In this document: positions 55,513 through 64,000 of the stretch, piece by piece
How positions within the stretch are numbered: the first letter of the stretch is position 1
Layout: every line of letters starts with the position of its first letter
Source: Spyradosoma sp004558035
GTDB lineage: Bacteria > Verrucomicrobiota > Verrucomicrobiia > Opitutales > UBA953
Assembly (NCBI RefSeq): GCF_050314555.1
Contig: NZ_JBNPNH010000004.1
Coordinates: forward strand, 62,001-126,000
Length of the DNA stretch: 64,000 nt
Reading direction: 5' to 3'
Translations under genes and position numbers: made by a program
Notes under the pieces: generated by a model
What the model saw: the letters and a program-made list of their open reading frames with translations, nothing else
Told to the model about the DNA's origin: nothing
The model's database searches: none

Positions 55513-55546
55513 GCGCGCTTCGCGCCGCGCCGCGCGCGAAGCGCGC
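55513..55546 (+). promoter_or_regulatory. Perfect hairpin in the ileS leader
   Basis: A 13-bp perfect stem, GCGCGCTTCGCGC with GCGCGAAGCGCGC, lies about 55 bases before the ileS start. It is not followed by a T-run, and it has no T-box words (no AGGGTGGNACCGCG). It could be a leader structure, a transcription block against read-through from the left, or repeat debris. Confidence 0.35.
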
Positions 55547-55601
55547 ATTGACGCGGGAACGCAAAAAAGGCAGACTTGCGCGAAATACATTTTCAACGAT
55601 C

Positions 55602-58412
55602 ATGGCAGTGGAACTCAAAGATACGCTCAATCTCCCCGTGACGGATTTCCCCATGCGGGCGAACCTCACCGCGCGCGAACCCAAACGCATCGCGTTTTGG
55701 GAAGAAACCGGACTCTACGCGCGCCTGCAGAGCAAGAACGCGGGAACGGGAAAAACCTTCGTGCTCCACGACGGCCCGCCCTTCACCAACGGCGACGTCC
55801 ACATCGGCACCGCGCTCAACAAGCTCCTCAAGGACATCATCATGCGCTACAAGACGATGCGCGGCTACCGCGTGCCCTACGTTCCCGGCTGGGACTGCCA
55901 CGGGCTGCCCATCGAGCACAAGGTGATGAAGGAGCTCCACGCCAAGGAAAAGACGCTCACGCCGCTCGAAATCCGCAGGGCGTGCGCGGAGTTCTCCGAG
56001 AGCTTCATCGAAAAGCAGCGCCGGCAGTTCCGCCGCCTCGGCATCCTCGCCGACTGGGCTGCGGAATACAAGACGAAGAATCCCGCCTACGAGGCCGACA
56101 TCGTGCGCACCTTCGCGAACATGGTCGCGCACGGGCTCGTTTACCGCAGCAAGAAGCCCGTCTATTGGTCGATCCCGTGCAAGACGGCGCTCGCCGAGGC
56201 CGAAATCGAATACAAGAACCACACGTCCACGTCCATCTGGGTCGCGTTCGAGCAGATCGACGCGCCCGCGCGCAACTTCGTGATCTGGACGACGACGCCG
56301 TGGACCATTCCCGCGAACATGGCGGTCGCCGTGCATCCGGAATTTGAATACGTCGAAGTCTCTCACGGCGGGAAGCTCTACGTCGTCGCCGCCGCGCTCG
56401 CGGAAAAATTCGTCGCCGACTGCGGTCTCGAAGGCGCGACGTTCGGCGCGAAATTCCTCGGAAAGACGCTCGAAGGCGTCAGGACGAAACACCCGATCTG
56501 CAACCGCGTTTCGCCCGTCGTCTGCGCCGACTACATCACGACGGACGCGGGAACGGGCTGCGTCCACACCGCCGGCGGCCACGGGCTCGAGGACTATCAG
56601 ACCTGCCTCCGCTACGGCATCGAAATCTACTGCCCCGTGAACGACGACGGCGTTTACGTGAACGACGGCCGCGTTCCCGCGCCGCTCGTCGGCGTCTCCG
56701 TGCTCGACGTGAACGGCAAATGCCCGGCGAACGTCGAGGTGCTCAAGCTCCTCGAAGCGTCCGGCAAGCTGCTGAAGACTTCCAGAATCGAGCACCAGTA
56801 TCCGCACTGCTGGCGCTCGAAGACGCCCGTCATCTTCCGCGCGATGGACCAGTGGTTCGTCGCGCTCGACAAGAACGGCATGCGCGCGAAGGCGCTCGAG
56901 CAGATCGGCGGCGTCGCGTGGGTGCCCGCGAGCGGCGAAAACCGCATCCGCGCCGCCGTCGAAGGCCGCCCGGACTGGTGCATTTCGCGCCAGCGCTCGT
57001 GGGGCGTGCCGATTCCCGTGTTCTACGACGCGGACACGCGCGAGGCGTTCCTCGACGCGGGCGTCATCCGCGCGCTCGCGGACAAGATCGCCGTCGCGGG
57101 AACGGACATCTGGTTCGAAAAGACGCCGGCGGAACTGCTCGCGGGCGTGGACGTTCCCGCGTCCTGGCCCGCGCCGGAAAAGCTCGTCAAGGGCACGGAC
57201 ACGCTCGACGTGTGGATCGACTCCGGCTCGTCCAACGCCGCCGTCCTGAAGCGCAATCCCGAACTCGCGTTCCCGGCGGACCTCTACCTCGAAGGCTCCG
57301 ACCAGCACCGCGGCTGGTTCCAGTCGTCGCTGTGGACGAGCGTCATCAATTTCGGCAGCGCGCCCTACAAGAAAGTCATCACGCACGGCTTCGTGGTGAA
57401 CGAAGGCACGCGCCAGAAAATCTCCAAGTCCGACGGCAAGCCGCAGACCGCCGACGGCTACGTCTCCAAATACGGCGCGGACATCGTGCGCCTCTGGATC
57501 GCGTCGGAGAACTACCAGAACGACATTCCGCTCTCGGACAAGATTCTCGACGCCACGGCGACGCAGTACCGCAACATCCGCAACACGATCCGCTACCAGC
57601 TTTCGAACCTCTACGACTTCGATCCCGCGAAGGACGCCGTGCCCTTCGCCGAGCTGACGCTGATCGACAAATGGGCGCTCACGAAGCTCTTCCAGCTCCA
57701 CGCGACCGTCACGACCTGCTTCGAAAACTGCGAGTTCCACAAGGCCTACGCCGCGATCGACGCGTTCACCGTCGAGACGCTTTCGGCGACCTATCACAAC
57801 ATTCTCAAGGACCGCCTTTACACCTACGCCGCGAACTCGCGCGAGCGCCGCTCGTCGCAGACCGCGATCCACACGATCTTCACGACGTATCTGAAAATGC
57901 TCGCGCCGATGCTCCCGTTCACGACGGACGAGGCGTGGGGCTTCTTCACCGAGAAGAACGAATACGCGCGCGAATCGATTCTGCTGCAGGACTGGCCGGA
58001 ATACCGCCCGGACTGCGTCTTCGTCGAGGAAGCCGCGGAGTTCGACGCGCTGCTCAAGGTGCTCGACGACGTCAACCTGAAGCTCGACGCGCTCCGCTCC
58101 GCGAAGGTGATCGGGCAGTCGCTCGAGGCGGTCGTCACGCTTTCCTGCGACGCGGAATCGCCGCTCTGGGCGCTTCTGAAGAAGCATGAATCCGCGCTCG
58201 CGGAGACGTTCATCGTCTCGGAAGTCCGCCTCGTCGCGGCTTCCGCGGGCGCGCCGCTCTCGGTCGAGGCGGTCAAGGCGGAAACGCTCGGCTACGTGCG
58301 CTGCCCGCGCTCGTGGCGCTGGGTTCCGGAGCTCGCGGACGCGGGCGCGTTCGGCAAAGTCTCCGCGCGCTGCCTCGACGCCCTCAAGGAAAAATTTCCG
58401 CAGGAATTTTAA
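55602..58412 (+). CDS. ileS: Isoleucyl-tRNA synthetase
   Basis: A 936-residue class I synthetase, the normal length of the bacterial type. HIGH motif as GDVHIGT (residues 65-71), the editing domain (GWDCHGLPIE upstream, then TSTSIWVAF) and KMSKS as KISKS (606-610). The C-terminal end carries the remains of the zinc knuckle: CPRSW and SARC, where the family has CPRCW and CGRC, so one Cys of each pair is lost. It charges tRNA-Ile. The start at 55602 gives the standard MxVELKDTLNLP; the frame upstream is not conserved. It is followed by an NSS transporter 27 bp later. No Shine-Dalgarno before the ATG. Confidence 0.98.
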   Translation: MAVELKDTLNLPVTDFPMRANLTAREPKRIAFWEETGLYARLQSKNAGTGKTFVLHDGPPFTNGDVHIGTALNKLLKDIIMRYKTMRGYRVPYVPGWDCHGLPIEHKVMKELHAKEKTLTPLEIRRACAEFSESFIEKQRRQFRRLGILADWAAEYKTKNPAYEADIVRTFANMVAHGLVYRSKKPVYWSIPCKTALAEAEIEYKNHTSTSIWVAFEQIDAPARNFVIWTTTPWTIPANMAVAVHPEFEYVEVSHGGKLYVVAAALAEKFVADCGLEGATFGAKFLGKTLEGVRTKHPICNRVSPVVCADYITTDAGTGCVHTAGGHGLEDYQTCLRYGIEIYCPVNDDGVYVNDGRVPAPLVGVSVLDVNGKCPANVEVLKLLEASGKLLKTSRIEHQYPHCWRSKTPVIFRAMDQWFVALDKNGMRAKALEQIGGVAWVPASGENRIRAAVEGRPDWCISRQRSWGVPIPVFYDADTREAFLDAGVIRALADKIAVAGTDIWFEKTPAELLAGVDVPASWPAPEKLVKGTDTLDVWIDSGSSNAAVLKRNPELAFPADLYLEGSDQHRGWFQSSLWTSVINFGSAPYKKVITHGFVVNEGTRQKISKSDGKPQTADGYVSKYGADIVRLWIASENYQNDIPLSDKILDATATQYRNIRNTIRYQLSNLYDFDPAKDAVPFAELTLIDKWALTKLFQLHATVTTCFENCEFHKAYAAIDAFTVETLSATYHNILKDRLYTYAANSRERRSSQTAIHTIFTTYLKMLAPMLPFTTDEAWGFFTEKNEYARESILLQDWPEYRPDCVFVEEAAEFDALLKVLDDVNLKLDALRSAKVIGQSLEAVVTLSCDAESPLWALLKKHESALAETFIVSEVRLVAASAGAPLSVEAVKAETLGYVRCPRSWRWVPELADAGAFGKVSARCLDALKEKFPQEF

Positions 58413-58439
58413 GCGGAACGACGCACGGAGACCGCCCGG

Positions 58440-59873
58440 ATGACGACGGAAAGCCACGCAGACGAAACCGCTCCCGCCGCGGGAACGCGCGCGACCTTCG
58501 GCAGCAAGCTCGGCATTCTCGCCGCCACGGCGGGCTCCGCCGTCGGGCTGGGCAACGTCTGGCGTTTCCCGAGCGAAACGGCGAACGGCGGCGGCGCGGT
58601 CTTCGTGCTGATTTACCTCGCGTGCGTGTGCTTCTTCGGGCTTCCCGTCGTGCTCGCGGAATTCATTCTCGGCCGCGCGGGCAAGGCGAACCCGGCGGGC
58701 GCCTACCGCAATCTCGCGCCCGGCAAACCGTTCCACTATTTCGGCGTCTTCGCGGTGGCGGCGGCAGTGCTCATCCTCGGCTTCTACATGGTCGTCGCGG
58801 GCTGGACGTTCGAATACTTCCGGCTCGCCGCCGCGGGAACGCTCGCGGAGACGACGGATTTCGCCGGCGTCTTCAAGAGCCTCAGCGACGACGTCTGGCG
58901 GCAGTTCCTCTGGCTCGCGGTCGCGGTCGCGGCGACGGCGTCCATCGTCGGCTGCGGCGTCAAGAAAGGCATCGAATTCGCGAGCAAGCTGATGATGCCC
59001 CTGCTCTTTCTGCTGCTGCTCGTGATGTGCGCGCGCGCCGTCACGCTGCCGGGCTCGGGCGCGGGAATCGCCTATCTCTTCAGTCCGGACTTTTCGAAGC
59101 TTTCCTCCTCCGTGTTCATTTCCGCGCTCGGGCAGTCGTTCTTCTCGCTCTCGCTCGGCATGGGCTGCCTGATCACCTACGCGTCGTATTTCGGCCCGGA
59201 CGTGCGGCTCGGCAAGACCGCCGGGCAGCTCGCCGTCACGGACACGCTCGTCGCCGTGCTCGCCGGAATCACGATTTTCGGCACGGCGTTTTCCGTCGGC
59301 GGGAACGCGGGCGACGTCGCCGACGCGCTCGCCCACGGCGGGCCGGGACTGATCTTCGTCACGCTGCCGCAGCTTTTCCAGACGCTCCCGCTCGGGCAGC
59401 TCTGGGCGACGGCGTTCTTCCTGCTGCTGATTCTCGCCACGGTCACCTCGGCGATTTCCATTTACGAAATCGCGACGGCGTTCCTGCACGAGGAATTCCG
59501 GCTTTCCCGCGTCGCGGCGGTCGTCGCGCTTTCGGCGCTGACGCTCGTCTTCGGCTTCTTTTCCGCCGCCTCGCTCGGGAGCGTTCCCGCCGACGGCGAA
59601 AGCGCGGGCTCGCTCGCGGGAACGCTCACGCTCGGCGGCAAAACGTTTTTCGACTGGCTCGACACGCTGACCGCGAAATGGATGATGCCGCTGGGCGGGC
59701 TTTTCGTCTCGTGGTTCGTCGGCTGGCATCTCGACCGCAAGCTCGTCCACGCCCAGCTCAGCAACAACGACGCGTTCGTGATCCGCTTCTTCCGCACGTA
59801 TATTTTCCTGCTCCGCTTCGTCGCTCCCGCCGGCATCGCGACGATCTTCCTCGCCCAGCTCCTCGCCTCCTGA
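58440..59873 (+). CDS. Sodium-dependent amino-acid transporter (NSS/SNF family)
   Basis: A 477-residue membrane protein with about 11-12 helices. The first helix holds LGILAATAGSAVGLGNVWRFP, the unwound substrate/sodium site of the NSS family, followed by NGGGAVFVLIYL. Members are LeuT- or MhsT-like symporters that move amino acids with sodium. The short loop GKPFHYFGVFAVAAAV follows the second helix. An acidic 20-residue N-terminal tail precedes the first helix. It is 27 bp after ileS and has a GGAG 9 bases before its start, so it is probably co-transcribed; a supply of branched or other amino acids for translation would fit. The substrate is not decided by sequence. Confidence 0.92.
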   Translation: MTTESHADETAPAAGTRATFGSKLGILAATAGSAVGLGNVWRFPSETANGGGAVFVLIYLACVCFFGLPVVLAEFILGRAGKANPAGAYRNLAPGKPFHYFGVFAVAAAVLILGFYMVVAGWTFEYFRLAAAGTLAETTDFAGVFKSLSDDVWRQFLWLAVAVAATASIVGCGVKKGIEFASKLMMPLLFLLLLVMCARAVTLPGSGAGIAYLFSPDFSKLSSSVFISALGQSFFSLSLGMGCLITYASYFGPDVRLGKTAGQLAVTDTLVAVLAGITIFGTAFSVGGNAGDVADALAHGGPGLIFVTLPQLFQTLPLGQLWATAFFLLLILATVTSAISIYEIATAFLHEEFRLSRVAAVVALSALTLVFGFFSAASLGSVPADGESAGSLAGTLTLGGKTFFDWLDTLTAKWMMPLGGLFVSWFVGWHLDRKLVHAQLSNNDAFVIRFFRTYIFLLRFVAPAGIATIFLAQLLAS

Positions 59874-59877
59874 GCCG

Positions 59878-60020
59878 CCCGCGGAAATCTCCCCGCCAAG
59901 ACGCCGAGGCGCGAAGAAAAACCGCGAAGTCAAAGAAAGTTTTTTTAGAGGGGAAGCGACATGGCTCCACGCTTCGCTTACTTGTCGCTTTTCGGAATCC
60001 GCCCGCAAAAACTTCCCTTT
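59878..60020 (+). repeat. Dispersed repeat family A, copy with extended hairpin loop
   Basis: The order here begins with aatctccccgccaagacgc and gcgaagaaaaaccgcgaagt, then agaaagtttttt, and a hairpin whose arms GAAGCGACA and TGTCGCTTT-like ends enclose the 19-base loop ggctccacgcttcgcttac, the same as in unit 2 at 24536-24555. Confidence 0.8.
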
Positions 60021-60056
60021 AAGCTTTTTCCGCGCCCCGACGGGGCGAAACAATCG

Positions 60057-60237
60057 TAACCCCATGCGCGCGGCGGAGCGTGCGCTTGGGGCAAATTCTG
60101 CACATGCGCCGCGCCTGAAAGGCGCAACTGTCCGAAGCGTTCGGCGTTCCCGCGGGCAGTTGCGCTTTTCAAGCGCATGTTCTTTTTGCGGACGCTGCCC
60201 CAAGCGGCGTCGCCGCATGGGGTTATTTTTGTTCCGC
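60057..60237. repeat. Large imperfect inverted repeat (MITE-like or structured RNA)
   Basis: The two arms, about 75 bp each, share blocks in the same order: TAACCCCATGCG, GCTTGGGGCA, CATGCG, TGAAA and GCGCAACTG, with unmatched segments between them. The loop (about 60131-60155) has its own stem CCGAA-GCG-TTCGG and one GGGAACG word. Conserved blocks with variable spacers suggest a folded RNA or a mobile miniature element. No coding frame fits. Confidence 0.7.
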
Positions 60238-60403
60238 ATTTCATGCGGGAACGCACGTTTGGGGGCGAAGACATTCTTGTCGCTTTTCGGAATCCGCCCA
60301 CAAAAACTTCCCTTTAAGCTTTAATCCTTAAGCTTTCTTCCCCCGTTTCGGCGAGGTTCCGTGAAGATTTCCGCGCCTTTCCGTGGTCAATCCGAACAAA
60401 AAA

Positions 60404-60449
60404 ACGGACGGACACGACCGGGAAAATTCCGGCATCCGTGTCCGTCCGT
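60404..60449 (-). terminator. Terminator of the right-hand autotransporter
   Basis: ACGGACGGACACG (60404-60416) pairs perfectly with CGTGTCCGTCCGT (60437-60449), with an inner stem ACCGG/CCGG(c/t). On the minus strand a run of seven T follows. It lies 24 bases after the stop at 60473. Confidence 0.92.
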
Positions 60450-60472
60450 GTTTATCTGTGGTTTTCTCCCGC

Positions 60473-63400
60473 TCAGTAGCGGTAGCGGAAACCGAGGTTC
60501 GCGCGGTGCGCGACTTCCGATTCCGTGCCGAGACGCAGCTCGTAGTTCAGGAAGACGCTCGCCTTGTCCGTGAGGTCGAACGAAACGCTCGGCGCGAGCG
60601 AGAACGTCGTCTCCGAAAGCGCGCGCGCGTCCGTCGAGAACTTGCTGTCCGAAATCCACGAATCGATTTCGACTTCGTCGTCGAGGAACTCGTGAATCAG
60701 CGAGAAGTCCAGCCCGACGCGGGCTCCGTGCCCGTCGATCTCGAAGGCGTAATTCAGCTTCGCGCCGACGCTCGCCTCCAGGCTGAACGCGTTGAACGAA
60801 TCCGTCGCGAGCGCGGAGCCCGAGCCCTTTTCCTCGAACTTGTCCGTGCGGTAGTACGAGAACGCGATTCCCGCGTGCGGGAGCAGGTCGAGGCGCGAAG
60901 TCTCGCCCCACGCCGCCAGCGCGTAGGCACCGACGAGATCCGCGAACATGCCGCCGTGCCAGGCGTCCGTGTCGCCCTTGTTCGTGCCGACGAGCGTGTT
61001 GCGCTTCGTGTCGAACTTCGCGTAGCCGACCTGCGCGCCGACGTTCAGCGCGAGATAGTCGTTGAGCAGGAAGCCCGCGAACGCGGTCGCGCGGACGTTG
61101 TCGGAATCGATTTTGCCGCCGCCGTCGTGCAGCTTCGCCTTGCCGCGGTCGTAAGCGAGCGCGACGCCCGCCGTCACGTCCTTGTTGAACTTGACGTCCG
61201 CGCCGACGAGCGCGCCGTAGGTATTGTAGTCGAACGTCGCCGCATCGGAGCCGCTGCCGTTGTCCACGGTCGAGCCCTGCGCCTGCGCGAAGAACTCGAC
61301 GTCCTGCGCGTAAACCCAGATCGCGCTCGACGCGTCGTAGAGGCGCTGTTCGAGGCGGCCGGAAAGCGAGCTCGCGTCCGCGGAGAAGCCCGCGTGCGGC
61401 ATCGTCACCATCGACGCGAAACCGAGCGGCGAAAGCTTCGTGATCTCGTCGCCGAGGGCGCCGAGCGAAGTCCTGTTCAGCGCGTCCGCGATCGCGTATT
61501 CCTCGGCGGAAAGCGCGTCGGAAAGATAGCCGCCTTCCGGGCGCGCCCAGACGCTGAGGATGTCGAGCAGCGAGTCGAGCCCGTCGTGGTAATCCGCGGG
61601 AACGTCGCGGAAATCCCTCTGCGCGACGTAAACCTTCAGATTGCCGTTCGCGAGCTCGCCCTTGTCGACGTAAAGCACGTCGTTGCCCTCGCCGAGGCGG
61701 AACTGATTGCGGCGGATTTCGCTCGCCGTTCCCGTGCCGACGTATTCGAAGATCGAAAGCGCTTCGCCGCGAAGCGTCTGGTCCTGCGCGATTTCGAGAT
61801 CGAGCGTGCCGGTGATGTCCACCGCGCCCGTGTAGCGCAACGCCTCGCCCGCGGAAATGTTCAGCTTGTATTTCGAACCGGAAGCGAACGTGACGCTCGC
61901 CGACTCGGCGGTCAGCGTCGCGCCGCCCTGCAACGTCGCGCCGGAATTCACCGTGATGCGGGACGTCGCCAAAGTCGTTCCCGCGCCGAACGCGAGCGTT
62001 CCCGCGGAAACGGTCGTCGCGCCCGTGTAGGTCTGCTCGGCGGCGGAAAGCGTCAGCGTTCCCGCGCCCGTCTTTTCAAAGTTTCCGGTTCCAGAAATCG
62101 TCTTGCGGTAGATCGCGCCGCTTTCGGCGACCGCGCCCGTGTCGAGCGTCAGCGTGCCGCCGGCGTTCGTCGCGAGCTCCACGTTTTCGCGCGTGAAATC
62201 GACGGGAGCGGATTCCGTTTCCGCCGCCGCGAGAATCGAGCGCAGCGACGCCGTTTCCGGCTCAAGCGCGAGCGTCAGATCCTTGCCGGCGAGATTGGAA
62301 ATCACGAGGCTCACGTTTTCCGCCGACGCGCCGTCCTGATAAGTGACGTTTTCGACGAGCCCGTCGAGCGCGGAGAACGCCGTTCCCGTGCCCGCCGTGT
62401 AAGCGCGCGCACCCGAGAAAGAGATTCCGACTTTGGAATTTTCTCCGGAGACCTTGACCTCGCCCGTGTAGCTGTCGCCGACGCCGACTTCGCCGACGAG
62501 CGAGAGCGTCGCGCCGTTCGCGAGCGTCACGCCGAGGACGTTGCCCAACGCCACGCCGACGTTCGCGCCGGAGCCGACCGCAATCGAGCCGATGTTCGTC
62601 AGCGTCGCGCCCGAAACGTCGAGCAGACCCATGCCGCCGACGTTCAACGTCGTTCCCGCCGCGCCGGCTTCGAGCGTTCCCGTGAAGGCGACGGCGCGGT
62701 TCGGATTGACCGAAATCTCGGTCTCGTTCGTCGTGAACTTCACCGTTCCCGTGCGCGCTTCCGGATTCCCGCTCTCAATTCCCCCGATGGAGGTGACGTC
62801 GCCCGCGAGCTCAAGCGTCACGTCCGCGCCGAGGCGGAACGTTCCCGTGAACGCGGCGATCGAGGCCGCGTCCGCCGTGACGCGCGTCGGAGCCAAAGCC
62901 GAACCGAAGACAAAGGTTCCTTCTCCGGAAAGTCCATCTTCGACGGCGCCGAGATCCGTTGCCGTCGCGGGGGTGATTTCAAGCGTCGCGCCCGAAGCGA
63001 TGTGAATCGAATTCGGAGCGTAAGCGGAAACCGCGGCGCCGTTGAACTTCAGCGTTCCCGCGGCGACCTTGAGGTCGACGTCCGCCAGATTGATGTCGTC
63101 CGGATTCGCGACGGTGAAATTCGCCGTTCCCGCGCCCGTCTTTTCGAGCGTCGGGGTCGTGAGGTCGGGATCCGCCTCGACTTCAAGACTGAAGCCGAGA
63201 TTCTTTTCGCCTTCCGCGACGTCGATCACGAGCGAGCCTTCGGCAAGTTTGATCGCGCCCGAGAACGCCATGTCCTTGAGCGTCAGCGTTCCCGTGCCCG
63301 TCTTCTCGATTGTTCCCGTTCCGGAAAGTGTTCCGTTGAAGACGTTGTTTTCCGTCTCGCCCGCGTCGATGTCGAGCAAGAGCGTGCCGTCCACCACGAA

Positions 63401-64000
63401 GTCCGTGCCCGCGGCGGTCGTGATCTTGTTGAAGGCGTAGGCCGAATTGTCGCCGAGCTTGAGCGCGCCGGCGGAGAGCTTCAGTTCCTCCACGGTCCAG
63501 GAACCGGACGCCGAGGAATTGCGGTCGAGCACGAGCATTCCCGCGCCCGTCTTTTCGAAAGTCGTTCCCGTCTCGCCGGCGACGAGCCCGTTGAACGTGT
63601 ATTCGCGGTCCGCGGCGACGTCGAAGACGAGCGTCGCGTCCTTGCCGAGCACCGCCGTGAAGAACTCGCCCTGCGTTCCGCGGAAAACGCCGTTTTCCTT
63701 GAAGTTCAGGCGCATCGTTCCCGCGGCGACCTTGAGGTCGAAGGAATTCGCGACGTCGCCGAGCGCGTCGCCGTTCGTGACGACGAGCGTTCCCGCGCCG
63801 TTTTTCGTGAAATACGACTTCGCGTCGCCGTCGGAGGCACCGCCTCGAATGTTTCCGTCAAAGGAAAGCGTGTGTTCCGCGTCCGCGACGTTCAGCGCGA
63901 ATTCCGTGCCTTTGTTCAGCCAGACGGTCACGCTTTCGGCGAAGCTTTCGCGGTCGGAGACGTTCACGACGAGCGCACCCTTGCCGACGACGATTTCGCC
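60473..64000 (-). CDS. Second autotransporter, C-terminal part (5' end outside window)
   Basis: The frame is open to the right edge, so only the last 1176 or so residues are seen. They hold a beta-helical passenger with the unit TGAGTLxL (for example FEKTGAGTLTLSAAEQTYTG) and then a 12-strand barrel of about 290 residues that starts near DYNTYGALVGADVKFNKDVT and ends in RANLGFRYRY. The terminal aromatic is Tyr instead of the usual Phe. The barrel shares the layout GKAKLHDGGG with the giant autotransporter (GKAKVHNGGG), so the two are homologous. The strand is the same as the giant gene, with the ileS-NSS pair between them. The role is presumably adhesion or a surface coat. Confidence 0.92.
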   Translation of the reverse strand, partial: GEIVVGKGALVVNVSDRESFAESVTVWLNKGTEFALNVADAEHTLSFDGNIRGGASDGDAKSYFTKNGAGTLVVTNGDALGDVANSFDLKVAAGTMRLNFKENGVFRGTQGEFFTAVLGKDATLVFDVAADREYTFNGLVAGETGTTFEKTGAGMLVLDRNSSASGSWTVEELKLSAGALKLGDNSAYAFNKITTAAGTDFVVDGTLLLDIDAGETENNVFNGTLSGTGTIEKTGTGTLTLKDMAFSGAIKLAEGSLVIDVAEGEKNLGFSLEVEADPDLTTPTLEKTGAGTANFTVANPDDINLADVDLKVAAGTLKFNGAAVSAYAPNSIHIASGATLEITPATATDLGAVEDGLSGEGTFVFGSALAPTRVTADAASIAAFTGTFRLGADVTLELAGDVTSIGGIESGNPEARTGTVKFTTNETEISVNPNRAVAFTGTLEAGAAGTTLNVGGMGLLDVSGATLTNIGSIAVGSGANVGVALGNVLGVTLANGATLSLVGEVGVGDSYTGEVKVSGENSKVGISFSGARAYTAGTGTAFSALDGLVENVTYQDGASAENVSLVISNLAGKDLTLALEPETASLRSILAAAETESAPVDFTRENVELATNAGGTLTLDTGAVAESGAIYRKTISGTGNFEKTGAGTLTLSAAEQTYTGATTVSAGTLAFGAGTTLATSRITVNSGATLQGGATLTAESASVTFASGSKYKLNISAGEALRYTGAVDITGTLDLEIAQDQTLRGEALSIFEYVGTGTASEIRRNQFRLGEGNDVLYVDKGELANGNLKVYVAQRDFRDVPADYHDGLDSLLDILSVWARPEGGYLSDALSAEEYAIADALNRTSLGALGDEITKLSPLGFASMVTMPHAGFSADASSLSGRLEQRLYDASSAIWVYAQDVEFFAQAQGSTVDNGSGSDAATFDYNTYGALVGADVKFNKDVTAGVALAYDRGKAKLHDGGGKIDSDNVRATAFAGFLLNDYLALNVGAQVGYAKFDTKRNTLVGTNKGDTDAWHGGMFADLVGAYALAAWGETSRLDLLPHAGIAFSYYRTDKFEEKGSGSALATDSFNAFSLEASVGAKLNYAFEIDGHGARVGLDFSLIHEFLDDEVEIDSWISDSKFSTDARALSETTFSLAPSVSFDLTDKASVFLNYELRLGTESEVAHRANLGFRYRY

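Larger units (their letters stand above)
59874..60472. other. Gene-free region after the NSS gene
   Basis: No gene is supported in these 599 bases. They hold a family A copy (59878-60020), the small palindrome CGCCCCGACGGGGCG (about 60037-60051), a large inverted-repeat element (60057-60237), a second, short family A hairpin (about 60258-60285), the tail of that copy up to about 60335, and the terminator at 60404-60449. The NSS gene has no terminator other than the family A hairpin. Confidence 0.75.

Noticed and set aside
55313..55601. T-box leader before ileS
   Set aside because: No T-box sequence or anticodon-type stem; the region is repeats and one GC hairpin.
55593..60239. 1548-codon open frame on the minus strand across ileS and the NSS gene
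   Set aside because: It mirrors two certain genes and has no fold-like composition, only charged and Arg-rich stretches.

Overview
The window is a 64 kb piece of a GC-rich Gram-negative chromosome. The outer-membrane and envelope genes (lpxI, lgt, two type V autotransporters, a PEP-CTERM surface protein), type III glutamine synthetase (glnN) and the abundance of autotransporter-associated beta-strand repeats point to the PVC group. The best guess is Verrucomicrobiota of the Opitutae type; this is inferred from gene content, as there is no rRNA gene to confirm it. Most start codons lack a recognisable Shine-Dalgarno sequence.

Layout. 1-842 is the 3' end of ftsH. 1182-10582 (+) is a tight envelope-polysaccharide operon with repeated ATGA stop/start overlaps: a WaaE-like glycosyltransferase, an LtaS/EptA-type sulfatase-fold transferase, an LPS-core-kinase-like protein, a nucleotidyltransferase-GHMP kinase fusion, a hexapeptide acyltransferase, two GT2 enzymes, an MBOAT acyltransferase and its SGNH partner. 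10480-13759 (-) holds a WaaP-like kinase fused to a glycosidase-like domain, and a GT4 enzyme. 13884-14738 (+) is a polysaccharide deacetylase. From 14748 to 55312 every gene is on the minus strand: a YejM-like sulfatase, groEL-groES behind a sigma-54-type promoter, mtaB, infB, nusA, a PEP-CTERM autotransporter-repeat protein, tsaE, glnN, mrp, lgt, lpxI, nadA, the fatty-acid genes fabF-acpP-fabG, ribF, a 4283-residue autotransporter and a secreted gluzincin-like protease. ileS and an NSS transporter follow on the plus strand, and a second autotransporter (minus) runs off the right edge.

How it fits together. The left 16.6 kb can build, phosphorylate, acylate, deacetylate and decorate a surface glycan or LPS core. 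The middle is housekeeping (folding, translation initiation, tRNA modification, nitrogen assimilation, NAD, FAD, lipid A, lipoprotein and fatty acid synthesis). The right part exports very large beta-helical surface proteins.

The strongest unexplained signal is a short non-palindromic word, GGGAACG (usually inside CGCGGGAACG), present about 210 times by hand count on both strands, about one per 300 bp. It lies inside genes in all reading frames. Inverted pairs of it form perfect terminator hairpins. This resembles the DNA-uptake sequences of Neisseria and Pasteurellaceae, but with a different word and a higher density. Several intergenic repeat families, a 180-bp inverted-repeat element and a surface module shared between two anchoring systems are also described.
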